From Hymenobacter sp. IS2118 (GTDB taxonomy: Bacteria; Bacteroidota; Bacteroidia; Cytophagales; Hymenobacteraceae): 33,256 nt of DNA. This document shows positions 1 to 7,351 of the stretch, one piece after another. The stretch is from contig NZ_JNLX01000133.1 of the NCBI RefSeq assembly GCF_000715495.1, forward strand, positions 1 through 33,256. The letters run 5' to 3'. Numbering within the stretch: the first letter of the stretch is position 1; every line of letters begins with the position of its first letter. The translations under genes and the position numbers were made by a program. The notes beneath the pieces were generated by a model. That model saw only the letters and a program-made list of their open reading frames with translations, did not search any database and had not been told where the DNA came from.

Positions 1-180
1 AGCGGCAGCGGTGAGCGCAGCAGTCGCCCCGCTCCGGCGGCAGGCAGCGGCCAGTCGGATACGTCGCGCCGCTTTGGCAGCGGCGGTGCCCGCGTGAACG
101 TAGGTGGCAACCGCGAAGGCGGCGACCTGGGCGGCCGGCGCCGCGGCGATGCCGGCGGCACCCGCCGAGGCTCGTTCTAG
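1..180 (+). CDS. C-terminal tail of an Arg/Gly/Ser-rich protein (partial)
   Basis: An open frame enters from the left edge and stops at TAG 178-180. It encodes 59 residues that are almost only Gly, Arg, Ser, Ala and Asp, with RRFGSGG and GGRRRGDAGG-like stretches. Such disordered RGG-type tails are common at the C-terminus of Bacteroidota RNA-binding proteins, mainly DEAD-box helicases and RsuA/RluB-type pseudouridine synthases. No catalytic domain lies inside the window, so the parent family cannot be decided. It ends 41 nt before a very long palindrome that probably terminates its transcript. Confidence 0.55.
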   Translation, partial: SGSGERSSRPAPAAGSGQSDTSRRFGSGGARVNVGGNREGGDLGGRRRGDAGGTRRGSF

Positions 181-221
181 GCGCGGTTAGAGCTGCATGA
201 ATCAGAATTATGCAAAGCTGA

Positions 222-301
222 GCACGTAATCTGCTCTAAAAAGCAGTGAGGCCCGGAAAACTTTTTCCGGGCCTCACTGCTTTTTAGAGCAGATTACGTG
301 C
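222..301. terminator. 39-bp perfect inverted repeat, probable bidirectional terminator
   Basis: Arms 222-260 and 263-301 are perfect reverse complements separated by 2 nt. The core is GC-rich (aggcccgg/ccgggcct) and flanked by A-runs and T-runs as in an intrinsic terminator. The complementarity continues another ~16 nt outside the U-tract, far beyond what termination needs. It lies between the preceding stop and the gene at 336. Confidence 0.75.
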
Positions 302-335
302 TTGTTCGCTCCTAATTACTTTCTATTCCGTTCCT

Positions 336-827
336 ATGGCTCAGCCCACGCTCCCAGTTATCCAAGCCCTGCGCGACACGGCGCAGCGTCTCGCCACCCA
401 AGCGCCCTACCAGTGGGGCCACATGGGCAGCTGCAACTGCGGCCACCTCGCCCAAACCGTCACGCGCCTTACTAAGGCCGAAATCCACGCTCGCGCCATG
501 CAGCGCTACGGCGACTGGGAGCGGCAGCTCATCGACTACTGCCCCACCAGCGGCCTGCCCATCGACCAAACCATCGACGAGATGCTGGCCATGGGTTTCT
601 CCCGCTCCGACCTCACCCACCTGGAGAAAATTTCCGACCCCACCATTCGGGCAGCCATTGGCTTTGAGCGGCGCGACGCCCTGCGCCACAACCAGCGCGA
701 CGACGTGGTGCTCTACCTCCGCACCTGGGCCGACCTACTGGAGCGTGACCTGCTGGCTGATATTACCCTGCCCAGCTTCACTACTGAGCCGGTGCCCACT
801 CCGGTATTTGCGGAAGTTGTTGGGTAG
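336..827 (+). CDS. Conserved hypothetical protein with a GSCNCGH motif
   Basis: A 163-residue protein of unknown function. It has no signal peptide and no membrane segment, so it is probably cytoplasmic. Its most distinctive part is a small residue/Cys/His patch near residues 28-40 (GHMGSCNCGH), which could bind a metal. The rest is predicted mainly helical, with many charged residues (RAMQRYGDWERQL, FERRDALRHNQRDD) and a Pro-rich C-terminus. The ATG at 336 is the first start after the upstream palindrome. It appears monocistronic, followed by a palindromic terminator at 880-931. The regular codon pattern and length support a real gene, but I recognise no named domain. Confidence 0.8.
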   Translation: MAQPTLPVIQALRDTAQRLATQAPYQWGHMGSCNCGHLAQTVTRLTKAEIHARAMQRYGDWERQLIDYCPTSGLPIDQTIDEMLAMGFSRSDLTHLEKISDPTIRAAIGFERRDALRHNQRDDVVLYLRTWADLLERDLLADITLPSFTTEPVPTPVFAEVVG

Positions 828-879
828 TACCCCGAATCCAACGCATTTGGCTGGCTACTTACGCCAGAGCCTCATAAAT

Positions 880-931
880 AGTCTAAAAAAAAGACCCTGC
901 CAAATTTTTGGCAGGGTCTTTTTTTTAGACT
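880..931. terminator. Bidirectional terminator, 25-bp perfect arms
   Basis: Arms 880-904 and 907-931 are perfectly complementary with a 2-nt loop. The GC core (gaccctgcc/ggcagggtc) is flanked by A8 and T8 tracts. It sits between two convergent genes (336-827 and 977-1153) and can serve both. The pairing again runs past the U-tract (agtct/agact). Confidence 0.85.
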
Positions 932-976
932 TGAAAAGCTCTTTTCGATTTAACGAAGCGGCCGGTAGCTGTTCGG

Positions 977-1153
977 CTATTGACGGGTGACGTTGGAGCG
1001 CTGGGCCTCCCGGTATCCTTCGGCCCGGTGCTCGCGCTTGTAAGCCGCATCGGCCGAGGGGTCTTTCTCAGCGTCGGGAGCTTGGGCGCAAGAGGCGGTG
1101 AGCAACATTGCCGCGGTGGCGGCCAACCAGAGATTCGTACGGAACAGTTTCAT
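977..1153 (-). CDS. Small predicted lipoprotein
   Basis: A 58-residue protein read from the ATG at 1153-1151. The N-terminus MKLFRTNLWLAATAAMLLTASC is a typical export signal: basic start, hydrophobic core, then a lipobox-like TASC with the modified Cys at about residue 22. The mature part is only ~36 residues, highly charged and rich in Ala, Arg, Glu and Asp. A longer frame exists upstream to 1192 but would put a charged extension before the signal, so I prefer the internal ATG. On the minus strand TATCTTCG (1165-1158) lies just before the start and resembles a -7 element. The function is unknown; it is presumably anchored in the inner or outer membrane. Confidence 0.65.
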   Translation of the reverse strand: MKLFRTNLWLAATAAMLLTASCAQAPDAEKDPSADAAYKREHRAEGYREAQRSNVTRQ

Positions 1154-2145
1154 GCTGCGAAGATAATCCCTCGTCGCCAATTGAACAACCAATCGTCAAC
1201 TGCAGCGCGTCGTTGCGCCAGAATATTGCCCGCGATGGAAGACCTCATGACATTCCCAAAGAGCTTGTCTGGAACCTGGCAGAGGCCTTCAATTTCCGCT
1301 TTACAAATGTCAACAACCCGGTTTGAAAAGGTCACGACTTAGCATTCGTATCCTGAATCAGCCTTCTCGCCCAGCATTGATTTTTGTGGCGCTCAACAGG
1401 CGAGAACCCGGCAGAAACGCTGGCCTGAGTCAGGCAACCGAGACTACTTTACTGCGCTCAAGGGCTTAGCACGATAAGCTGAATGCACGAAACCCAAATA
1501 TGATTTATTACGACGACGCGCTATCCTATGGGATTAGCACAGCGATGAACCACCCCAACCAGAAGCGCCATATTCTACAGGTAGAAACGTTAGTTTTAAG
1601 CAGCGCGCTATGGCTGAAAACAAGCCCGCCGGAACAGGCACATAAGTCAAATCAATGCTTTCATTAGTCATATTTGTCCTGCTGACTTACAGATTTTTAT
1701 AAGTCAATATTTTCCACAAAACTCAAACCTCAGTTGACCCTATAAAAGTTAGTAAGAATCAAAACAAAATATATCCATACTAATGAAAATTCACCATCTG
1801 TCAGCTTATAATTTCCTACGTTTCACTGCCCCTGTTTTCACACTGCCAAATTAAATTAATTTCATATTGCACTTAGCAATCATACTCTGAGCTGCTATGA
1901 TTTGACGCCGGGTAAACAAGGTGAGAGTGAACCATTGAGGGGTAGTTGAGAAACGGCCGATTGAGGCCTTGCACTCCGTCCTGCACATCAATTCCGCTCT
2001 TGATATGGAAAGTATCAACCCGGCTTGCCTAGGTCAATCAAGTTGCCACCCAAGTAGCCCGGAGCAAGTCACATCGCCGCTCTCTGCTGACCCAAAAGCC
2101 GGGCAACGGTTCTTCCACGCTGGCGCTGGTTGCGTGGGGTAGCAG
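1154..2145. other. Gene-poor stretch of ~990 bp with an AT-rich core
   Basis: No convincing gene is visible. Positions 1681-1860 contain about 31 % GC by direct count (56 of 180), against clearly GC-rich neighbours. A 55-codon frame at 1500-1667 (starting MIYYDDALSYG) is the longest tidy small ORF here, but it has no recognisable similarity and I do not call it a gene. A small hairpin with 7-bp arms (1683-1689/1700-1706) lies in the AT-rich core. The stretch could be decayed genes or the remains of a mobile element, but nothing identifiable survives. Confidence 0.5.
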
Positions 2146-2847
2146 CTACTCGGGTTGGTAGTCGGCGAAGGAGCCGTCAGCATAGAAAATCACTATCCGG
2201 CGAATTGGCTTTTCTGCCCCGGCAAAAAGGGCCGATGCCGTGGGACTGGCAACGGCCACGGGATTGACCGGTAATTCTGCCACACCAATAATAGCTGGTT
2301 GGCTAGCCACTGGGCTGTTATCGGGAATGACTGCAGCTTTAGGAGTTGGCGGAACGGCTGGCGAAAGCGGTGGTTCTTCTGGCGATAACGCCTGCGGGAA
2401 CGCCGATTTGGGCAAAGCAGCAGTAAAACGCCGGGGTACAGCCTTACTAGTGACAGCGGGAGCAGGCCGCCCGGCGTTTGCCGTGGCCGGGCTACGCCGG
2501 GAACTTGTAATAATGGTTGGTTCCAGGCCCGCAGCGAGCTCCTGCTGTGGCGTTATTACCTCTTGCTGAGTTTTTTGCGTTGCAAACACGGCCTGAGCAG
2601 GCGGCTGTTGCGGCTCAGGAGTAGCAGCGGGGACCACGCCGGTTTGCATAGGGCCGGTGCCATTAAGAAGCCACGCCATGGAGAGTTCCGGCATGGCCCC
2701 TAAAATACGCTGCACAACCTCCAGACTGGGCTTATTACGGCCCGATAGAATATGGCTGACAATGGGCCGCGCGATACCAATGGCATCGGCAAATTGAGTG
2801 GGCGTGAGTTGACGGGATTCCAGCAGCTTCCGAATTCGCTCGACCAT
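2146..2847 (-). CDS. XRE-family helix-turn-helix transcriptional regulator
   Basis: A 233-residue protein. Residues ~1-58 form a lambda-repressor-like HTH domain: MVERIRKLLESRQLTPTQFA, then DAIGIARPIVSHILSGRNKPSLEVV as helices 2-4. A long low-complexity Ala/Pro/Thr-rich linker follows (residues ~65-210), then a short conserved-looking end, RRIVIFYADGSFADYQPE. The N-terminal domain should bind DNA; the linker probably tethers the C-terminal motif, whose role is unknown. The ATG at 2847 directly precedes the HTH. Three copies of ACAAATGT lie upstream within 102 bp, one overlapping a TACATTTG promoter element, which suggests autoregulation. The linker's repetitive composition makes its exact length unlikely to matter. 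Confidence 0.88.
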   Translation of the reverse strand: MVERIRKLLESRQLTPTQFADAIGIARPIVSHILSGRNKPSLEVVQRILGAMPELSMAWLLNGTGPMQTGVVPAATPEPQQPPAQAVFATQKTQQEVITPQQELAAGLEPTIITSSRRSPATANAGRPAPAVTSKAVPRRFTAALPKSAFPQALSPEEPPLSPAVPPTPKAAVIPDNSPVASQPAIIGVAELPVNPVAVASPTASALFAGAEKPIRRIVIFYADGSFADYQPE

Positions 2848-2864
2848 AGCAGTTTGTTTTAATT

Positions 2865-2966
2865 ACAAATGTACTACACCACAATTTACTCAGCTGAAAT
2901 CCGGCTGCCGCCCTAGTTAACAAATGTTTAAAGCCTATACATACAACTTGAATTATTAACAAATGT
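2865..2966. promoter_or_regulatory. Three ACAAATGT repeats, candidate operators and promoter of the XRE regulator
   Basis: ACAAATGT occurs at 2865-2872, 2920-2927 and 2959-2966. Each has ACA/TGT half-sites around an AA centre; the second extends to AACAAATGTT. The first overlaps TACATTTG on the minus strand (2873-2866), a match to the Bacteroidota TAnnTTTG element, 18 nt from the regulator's ATG. Placement next to an HTH gene suggests a self-operator. This is inference from position and symmetry only. Confidence 0.4.
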
Positions 2967-3145
2967 GTCAGGACAACTGAAACGCTTTGGTTTACTTATG
3001 TAATTTATAATTGTAATCCCACACTCTTAAACCCTAAGCGGGTGGGTACTCTGGTCTGACCGCGAAGAACGATTGGTCCGGCGTGCGCATCAACTCAATA
3101 CTTCCTTCTGAGGTCCTGCAGGAGTCCCGAGGTAGCTGCTAAAAG

Positions 3146-3193
3146 CGACAAAAAAGGCCCGGCAACTCATGAGTTGCCGGGCCTTTTTTGTCG
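3146..3193. terminator. Terminator of the L,D-transpeptidase gene, 48-nt perfect palindrome
   Basis: Positions 3146-3169 and 3170-3193 are perfect reverse complements without a fixed loop (centre CATG). The core ggcccggcaactc is flanked by an A6 tract, which reads as a U-tract on the minus strand. It lies 65 nt past the stop of the minus-strand L,D-transpeptidase gene. Confidence 0.85.
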
Positions 3194-3258
3194 GGAATAC
3201 TGTGGAATAATCAGAGCTAACGCATTTTTCTATCGCGCCTGACTAGCGCAGCAAATGC

Positions 3259-5034
3259 CTAGTTAAAGTACTCGCGGGCTAGGGTTTTGTCGTGGCCGTA
3301 GATGTCTTTCCGGAAGTGCGGATGCCCATCAGCATCGGCCCAGGCAGTGAAATACACCAGATAAACGGGAAGCTTTTCTTTGAGGGTAAGGTATTTTTCG
3401 CGGCGCCGGGCGATGGTATCAAGGATGGTTGCCTGGTCCCAGCCGGCCTTGTTGCGGAGGAGGTAGGTGGCAAGTTTGATGGGCTCTTTCACCCGCACGC
3501 ACCCGTGGCTGAAGCTGCGGTTGGTCTGGGAAAAAAGCTCGTCGTGGGGCGTGTCGTGCAGGTACACATCGTTAGAGTTCGGGAAGATAAACTTCACTTC
3601 GCCCAGGTCATTCTTAGGCCCCGGCCGGCGGCGCAAGGTATACTTGAAGTTTTCTCTCGTCACGTTGGCCCAGTCGATGGAGCTAGGACTGACGGGCGTT
3701 GCCTTGGCGCCCCAGCCCTTCACAACCTCCATATCGAGCCGGTCGAGGTAGTTGGGGTTGGCCATTAGCTTGCCGCGAAGCTCTTTTTCGATGATGCTAA
3801 AAGGCACGTTCCAATAGGGCGAGAGCACCACATACTCCAATTTGTCGCTGAAGATAGGCGTCTCATTCAGGGCCTTGCCAACGATGACGGGCATACTGAA
3901 AACCTCCTTGTTGGCTTCTACCACGTGCAGCGTGTACTCGGGTATATTCACCAGCAGATAGTCGGGCTCGAAGCGCTTGGGGAGCCAGCGCCAGCGTTCC
4001 ATATTCAGGATAATCTGGTCGATGCGGGTCCCAATCGGCACGTTGAGCGCGGTCAGGGTTTCGCCGCCTACGATGCCATCGGGCCGGAGTCCAGCGTCTG
4101 CTTGGAAGGCTTTCACGGCATTTACCAACTCCGGGTCGTACACCTGCCCTACCGCCACAGTTCCGCCACTATTGGCATTATTTTGCTGCGAGACCGGCAT
4201 TGCCACGGGGGCCGAAGCCGGCTGGGGAGTGCCAGAGCCTGCTGCTGCGCCCAGAAGCCGCTGCCGCAACGCCGAGACGGCGGGCGAGGACTGTCCCGGC
4301 CGCAGCTTCAGCGTGGCGGGCAGTACCTGCCAGCCCCCGGCCTGCTCCTGTTCGCGGTAGGCCGCCAAGGCTTTGCGCAAGTTGTCATATTCAGGATGCA
4401 GGGGCGCAAACTCGTAGTAGTTGTAGGTGCTTTTGCGCTCGCCCAGAAAGGTGAGCAAGGCCTTGTGAAGCTTGATTTTATTAGGCTTCACCTGCCACGC
4501 GGTATTTTTTGAGTCGCGCGGGTTGGCGATACCACGGTAAAAGTCGGAGCTCCATTGCATGTAGGTACCCGTCAGGGCCACATCTATCTCCCGTTCCAGT
4601 TTATTGCGCCGGGCAGTATCCGCCCGGGCTTCTTCCAGGCTAGCAAATAGCTTCTTAAAGTCCTTAACCTGGTAGTCTTTAGGATTCAAGCCCTCATCCT
4701 GCGCTTTAGCAATAATTTCCTGCAAAGACTGGGCTTGGGGAACCAACTGATGGTTCTTAAACCAAGCCAACTGGAAGTTGCGGTCGCGGTAAAACCGGCG
4801 GGCAGCAGGTAGCTGCGGTTTAAAGGCGGCCTCGGCCCGAAGCGTATTGATGATGTAAGTGCTGTCGAGCAGCGGCTGGGGACCGGGCTCCGAAGCAAAC
4901 AAGCCGCCCTTGGCAGTGCTTGCAGAGTCGGACGTATCGGATGCACCGGACCCGCATGATTGCAGTGCCGGGCCGCCCAGCGCCACCGCCAGCAGCACCC
5001 AAAACAAAGAATTAAAACGAAATAGTAATGACAT
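3259..5034 (-). CDS. L,D-transpeptidase (YcbB/LdtD-like) with peptidoglycan-binding domain
   Basis: A 591-residue exported enzyme, close to the length of E. coli YcbB. L,D-transpeptidases form 3-3 crosslinks in peptidoglycan or attach proteins to it, in the periplasm. The N-terminus has a hydrophobic segment ending in LQSC (Cys27), probably a lipoprotein signal. A scaffold domain (around FYRDRNFQLAWF) follows, then a PG_binding_1 domain (LRPGQSSPAVSALRQRLLGA ... FQADAGLRPDGIVG). The YkuD catalytic domain ends in the signature SFSHGCVRV with nucleophile Cys at about residue 512, and contains HDTP upstream. The ATG at 5034 is preferred over a TTG 18 nt upstream because it gives a cleaner signal peptide. 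It is divergent from the M1 peptidase and ends at a palindromic terminator. Confidence 0.93.
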   Translation of the reverse strand: MSLLFRFNSLFWVLLAVALGGPALQSCGSGASDTSDSASTAKGGLFASEPGPQPLLDSTYIINTLRAEAAFKPQLPAARRFYRDRNFQLAWFKNHQLVPQAQSLQEIIAKAQDEGLNPKDYQVKDFKKLFASLEEARADTARRNKLEREIDVALTGTYMQWSSDFYRGIANPRDSKNTAWQVKPNKIKLHKALLTFLGERKSTYNYYEFAPLHPEYDNLRKALAAYREQEQAGGWQVLPATLKLRPGQSSPAVSALRQRLLGAAAGSGTPQPASAPVAMPVSQQNNANSGGTVAVGQVYDPELVNAVKAFQADAGLRPDGIVGGETLTALNVPIGTRIDQIILNMERWRWLPKRFEPDYLLVNIPEYTLHVVEANKEVFSMPVIVGKALNETPIFSDKLEYVVLSPYWNVPFSIIEKELRGKLMANPNYLDRLDMEVVKGWGAKATPVSPSSIDWANVTRENFKYTLRRRPGPKNDLGEVKFIFPNSNDVYLHDTPHDELFSQTNRSFSHGCVRVKEPIKLATYLLRNKAGWDQATILDTIARRREKYLTLKEKLPVYLVYFTAWADADGHPHFRKDIYGHDKTLAREYFN

Positions 5035-5434
5035 TGAAGACAATAAATACAAGGGAATAACGAAACCTCGGGCCTTTGCCGAAAGCGGGCTTTGTACTGC
5101 GAAGCAGGCAGCGAGGTTGCACCGGCTGTCCGAAGACTTCTAAGTGCAAAGTACGCAACACCAAAGCAGTATTGGCCTTATTAACGGCCTAAGTTCTGTC
5201 AACGTTCGTAGAATTCAGTACTTGTGGCTTTTGAGCGTTTCGCTGCCATCTGCGTTTTCGCAGGAATATTTAGAAACGGCCTGCCGCGACTTTCTGTAGC
5301 TGAGTCACCAATAACCAAGCTGTTGCCCCCATACCAAAGCAGCTGGATTATGGCCACTTCCAGCCCTGAGTTAGCTAAAAAGCATTTCGTTTATTTTAGG
5401 ATTTCCCCCTGTACCGCTTCTAAATTCGCCGCCT
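5035..5434. other. Divergent intergenic region of 400 bp
   Basis: This region separates the divergent L,D-transpeptidase and M1 aminopeptidase genes, so it should contain both promoters. A TACTTTG sequence on the minus strand (5153-5147) resembles a -7 element with one spacer base missing. I see no convincing ORF, hairpin or repeat here. Confidence 0.45.
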
Positions 5435-7249
5435 ATGGCTCCTCCTATTCCTACGTTGCCCCCTTCGACCAACGACCCGCATAGCTACGCCGGCAGCAGC
5501 CCCGTCAGGGTCAGGCATCTGATACTTGACCTGCAGGTTGACTTTGACAAGCGCAGGCTGGCTGGCAGCGCCACCTGGGAGCTGGCCAACCCCGAAGCGG
5601 CCGACGAAGTGGTGCTCGACACGCGCGAGCTGACCATAGAGGCGGTAGACCGGCTGGACGCGGCCGGGAACGCCACCCCGGCGAAGTTCTCGCTGGCCGC
5701 TCCCGACGCTACCCTGGGCCAGGCACTGCGCATTACCCTGGCGCCGGCCACCACGGCCCTGCGCATTCGCTACCGCACCGCACCCACGGCGGCCGCCCTG
5801 CAGTGGCTGCACCCCGCCCAGACGGCCGGCACCGAGCCATTCCTTTTCACCCAGTCGCAGGCCATTCTGGCGCGCACCTGGCTGCCCTGCCAGGACTCCC
5901 CCGGCATCCGGTTTACCTACGAGGCGCGGGTGCAGGTGCCCAATCACCTGCTGGCCCTGATGAGCGCCGAGAATCCGCAGCAGCGGAATCTTACCGGCGA
6001 GTACGTCTTCCGCATGAGCCAGCCCGTTCCGGCCTACCTCATGGCCCTGGCGGTGGGCAACCTGGAGTTTGCGCCGCTCAGTAATCGCACCGGCATCTAC
6101 GCCGAGCCCGCCACGCTGGCGGCCGCCACTTATGAGTTTGCCGACCTGGAAGCCATGGTGGCCGCGGCCGAGCAGCTCTACGGCCCCTACCGCTGGGAGC
6201 GCTACGATTTGCTGGTGCTGCCCCCCAGCTTTCCGTTCGGAGGGATGGAAAACCCAAGATTAACATTTGTAACACCTACTATCCTGGCGGGAGACCGCAG
6301 CCTAACGAGTTTGGTGGCGCACGAGCTGGCCCACTCCTGGTCCGGAAACCTGGTTACAAATGGAACGTGGAATGATTTCTGGCTGAACGAAGGATTTACG
6401 GTGTATTTCGAGCGGCGCATCATGGAACATTTGTATGGCCGCCAGTATGCCGACATGCTCCAGGTACTCGGCCGCGAAGCCCTGCACCACACCATAGCGG
6501 AGATTGGCCCGGCTAGCCCCGACACCCACCTGCGCCTCGCGCTGGCCGGCCGCGACCCCGACGAGGGCCTGACTGAAATTGCCTACGAAAAAGGGTGTGC
6601 CCTACTGCTCACGTTGGAAGCCCTCATCGGCCGGCCCCGCCTCGATACCTTTATTAAGGAGTACTTCGCCCGTTTCAGCTTTCAGGCGATGGACACGGCC
6701 ACCTTCCTCAGCTACCTCCGGACCGAGTTGCTCAACAAGGAGCCCGGCCTCGAAGACCGGCTGCGGCTGCACGACTGGGTTGATGGCCCCGGCCTGCCTA
6801 CCAATGCCCCGGCCGTATCCTCCACACGCTTCGAAGCCGTGGCCCAAATCCTGACGCGGCTGGCAGGCCGCCACTCCCCTGCCGACTGGCACGCCGACAC
6901 CTCCGGCTGGAGCAGCCATGAGTGGGTATATTTTTTGAACGGCCTGCCCCCCACGCTTTCGGCCGGGCAGCTCCGCGAGCTCGACCAAGCGTTTGCCTTT
7001 ACCACTTCCGGCAACGCCGAAATTTTGGCCGCTTGGTTTCCGCATACCTTGCGTGCGGGCTACGATGAAGCCGTTCCGGCTCTGGAAAACTTTCTGCACC
7101 ACGTGGGCCGGCGCAAATTTCTGGTGCCGCTCTACCGGGCGCTGCTGGCCACGCCCGACGGCCCGGCCCAGGCCCGAAAAATCTACGCCGAGGCGCGCGC
7201 CAATTACCACTCCGTAGCCACGGGCACCCTCGATGCACTGATAGTTTAG
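5435..7249 (+). CDS. M1 family metallo-aminopeptidase, leukotriene A4 hydrolase-like
   Basis: A 604-residue zinc aminopeptidase, about the length of LTA4H and bacterial cold-active aminopeptidases. It removes N-terminal residues from peptides; no signal peptide is seen, so it probably acts in the cytoplasm. All hallmarks are present: the exopeptidase motif GGMEN (269-273), the zinc site HELAH (His296, Glu297, His300) with the third ligand Glu319 in WLNEG, and the transition-state Tyr384 in AYEKG. The sequence around TFVTPTILAGDRSL closely follows the LTA4H subgroup, and the C-terminal helical region fits that family's C-terminal domain. Epoxide hydrolase activity cannot be judged from sequence. 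It is followed 102 nt later by cyanophycinase in the same direction, consistent with a shared role in peptide recycling. Confidence 0.93.
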   Translation: MAPPIPTLPPSTNDPHSYAGSSPVRVRHLILDLQVDFDKRRLAGSATWELANPEAADEVVLDTRELTIEAVDRLDAAGNATPAKFSLAAPDATLGQALRITLAPATTALRIRYRTAPTAAALQWLHPAQTAGTEPFLFTQSQAILARTWLPCQDSPGIRFTYEARVQVPNHLLALMSAENPQQRNLTGEYVFRMSQPVPAYLMALAVGNLEFAPLSNRTGIYAEPATLAAATYEFADLEAMVAAAEQLYGPYRWERYDLLVLPPSFPFGGMENPRLTFVTPTILAGDRSLTSLVAHELAHSWSGNLVTNGTWNDFWLNEGFTVYFERRIMEHLYGRQYADMLQVLGREALHHTIAEIGPASPDTHLRLALAGRDPDEGLTEIAYEKGCALLLTLEALIGRPRLDTFIKEYFARFSFQAMDTATFLSYLRTELLNKEPGLEDRLRLHDWVDGPGLPTNAPAVSSTRFEAVAQILTRLAGRHSPADWHADTSGWSSHEWVYFLNGLPPTLSAGQLRELDQAFAFTTSGNAEILAAWFPHTLRAGYDEAVPALENFLHHVGRRKFLVPLYRALLATPDGPAQARKIYAEARANYHSVATGTLDALIV

Positions 7250-7351
7250 GGCGCGAACGGGCGTCCGGCCCGAACTTTGTGCGGGGCCCTGCTCCTGCCC
7301 GGGCGCTGCGGCGTCCGTTGAATTGATTTTCTCAGTAATAATTGATACCCT

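Larger units (their letters stand above)
2848..3258. other. Intergenic region upstream of the XRE regulator
   Basis: About 410 bp without a gene. The part nearest the regulator is AT-rich and holds the ACAAATGT repeats; the distal part holds the terminator of the L,D-transpeptidase gene. I see no small ORF with supporting features in between. Confidence 0.5.

Noticed and set aside
1108..1326. Frame ending in ELVWNLAEAFNFRFTNVNNPV as a gene remnant
   Set aside because: It looks protein-like, but it overlaps the small lipoprotein gene and no family could be named.
1500..1667. 55-codon frame MIYYDDALSYG...
   Set aside because: No similarity, no terminator and no clear promoter; chance frames of this size are common.
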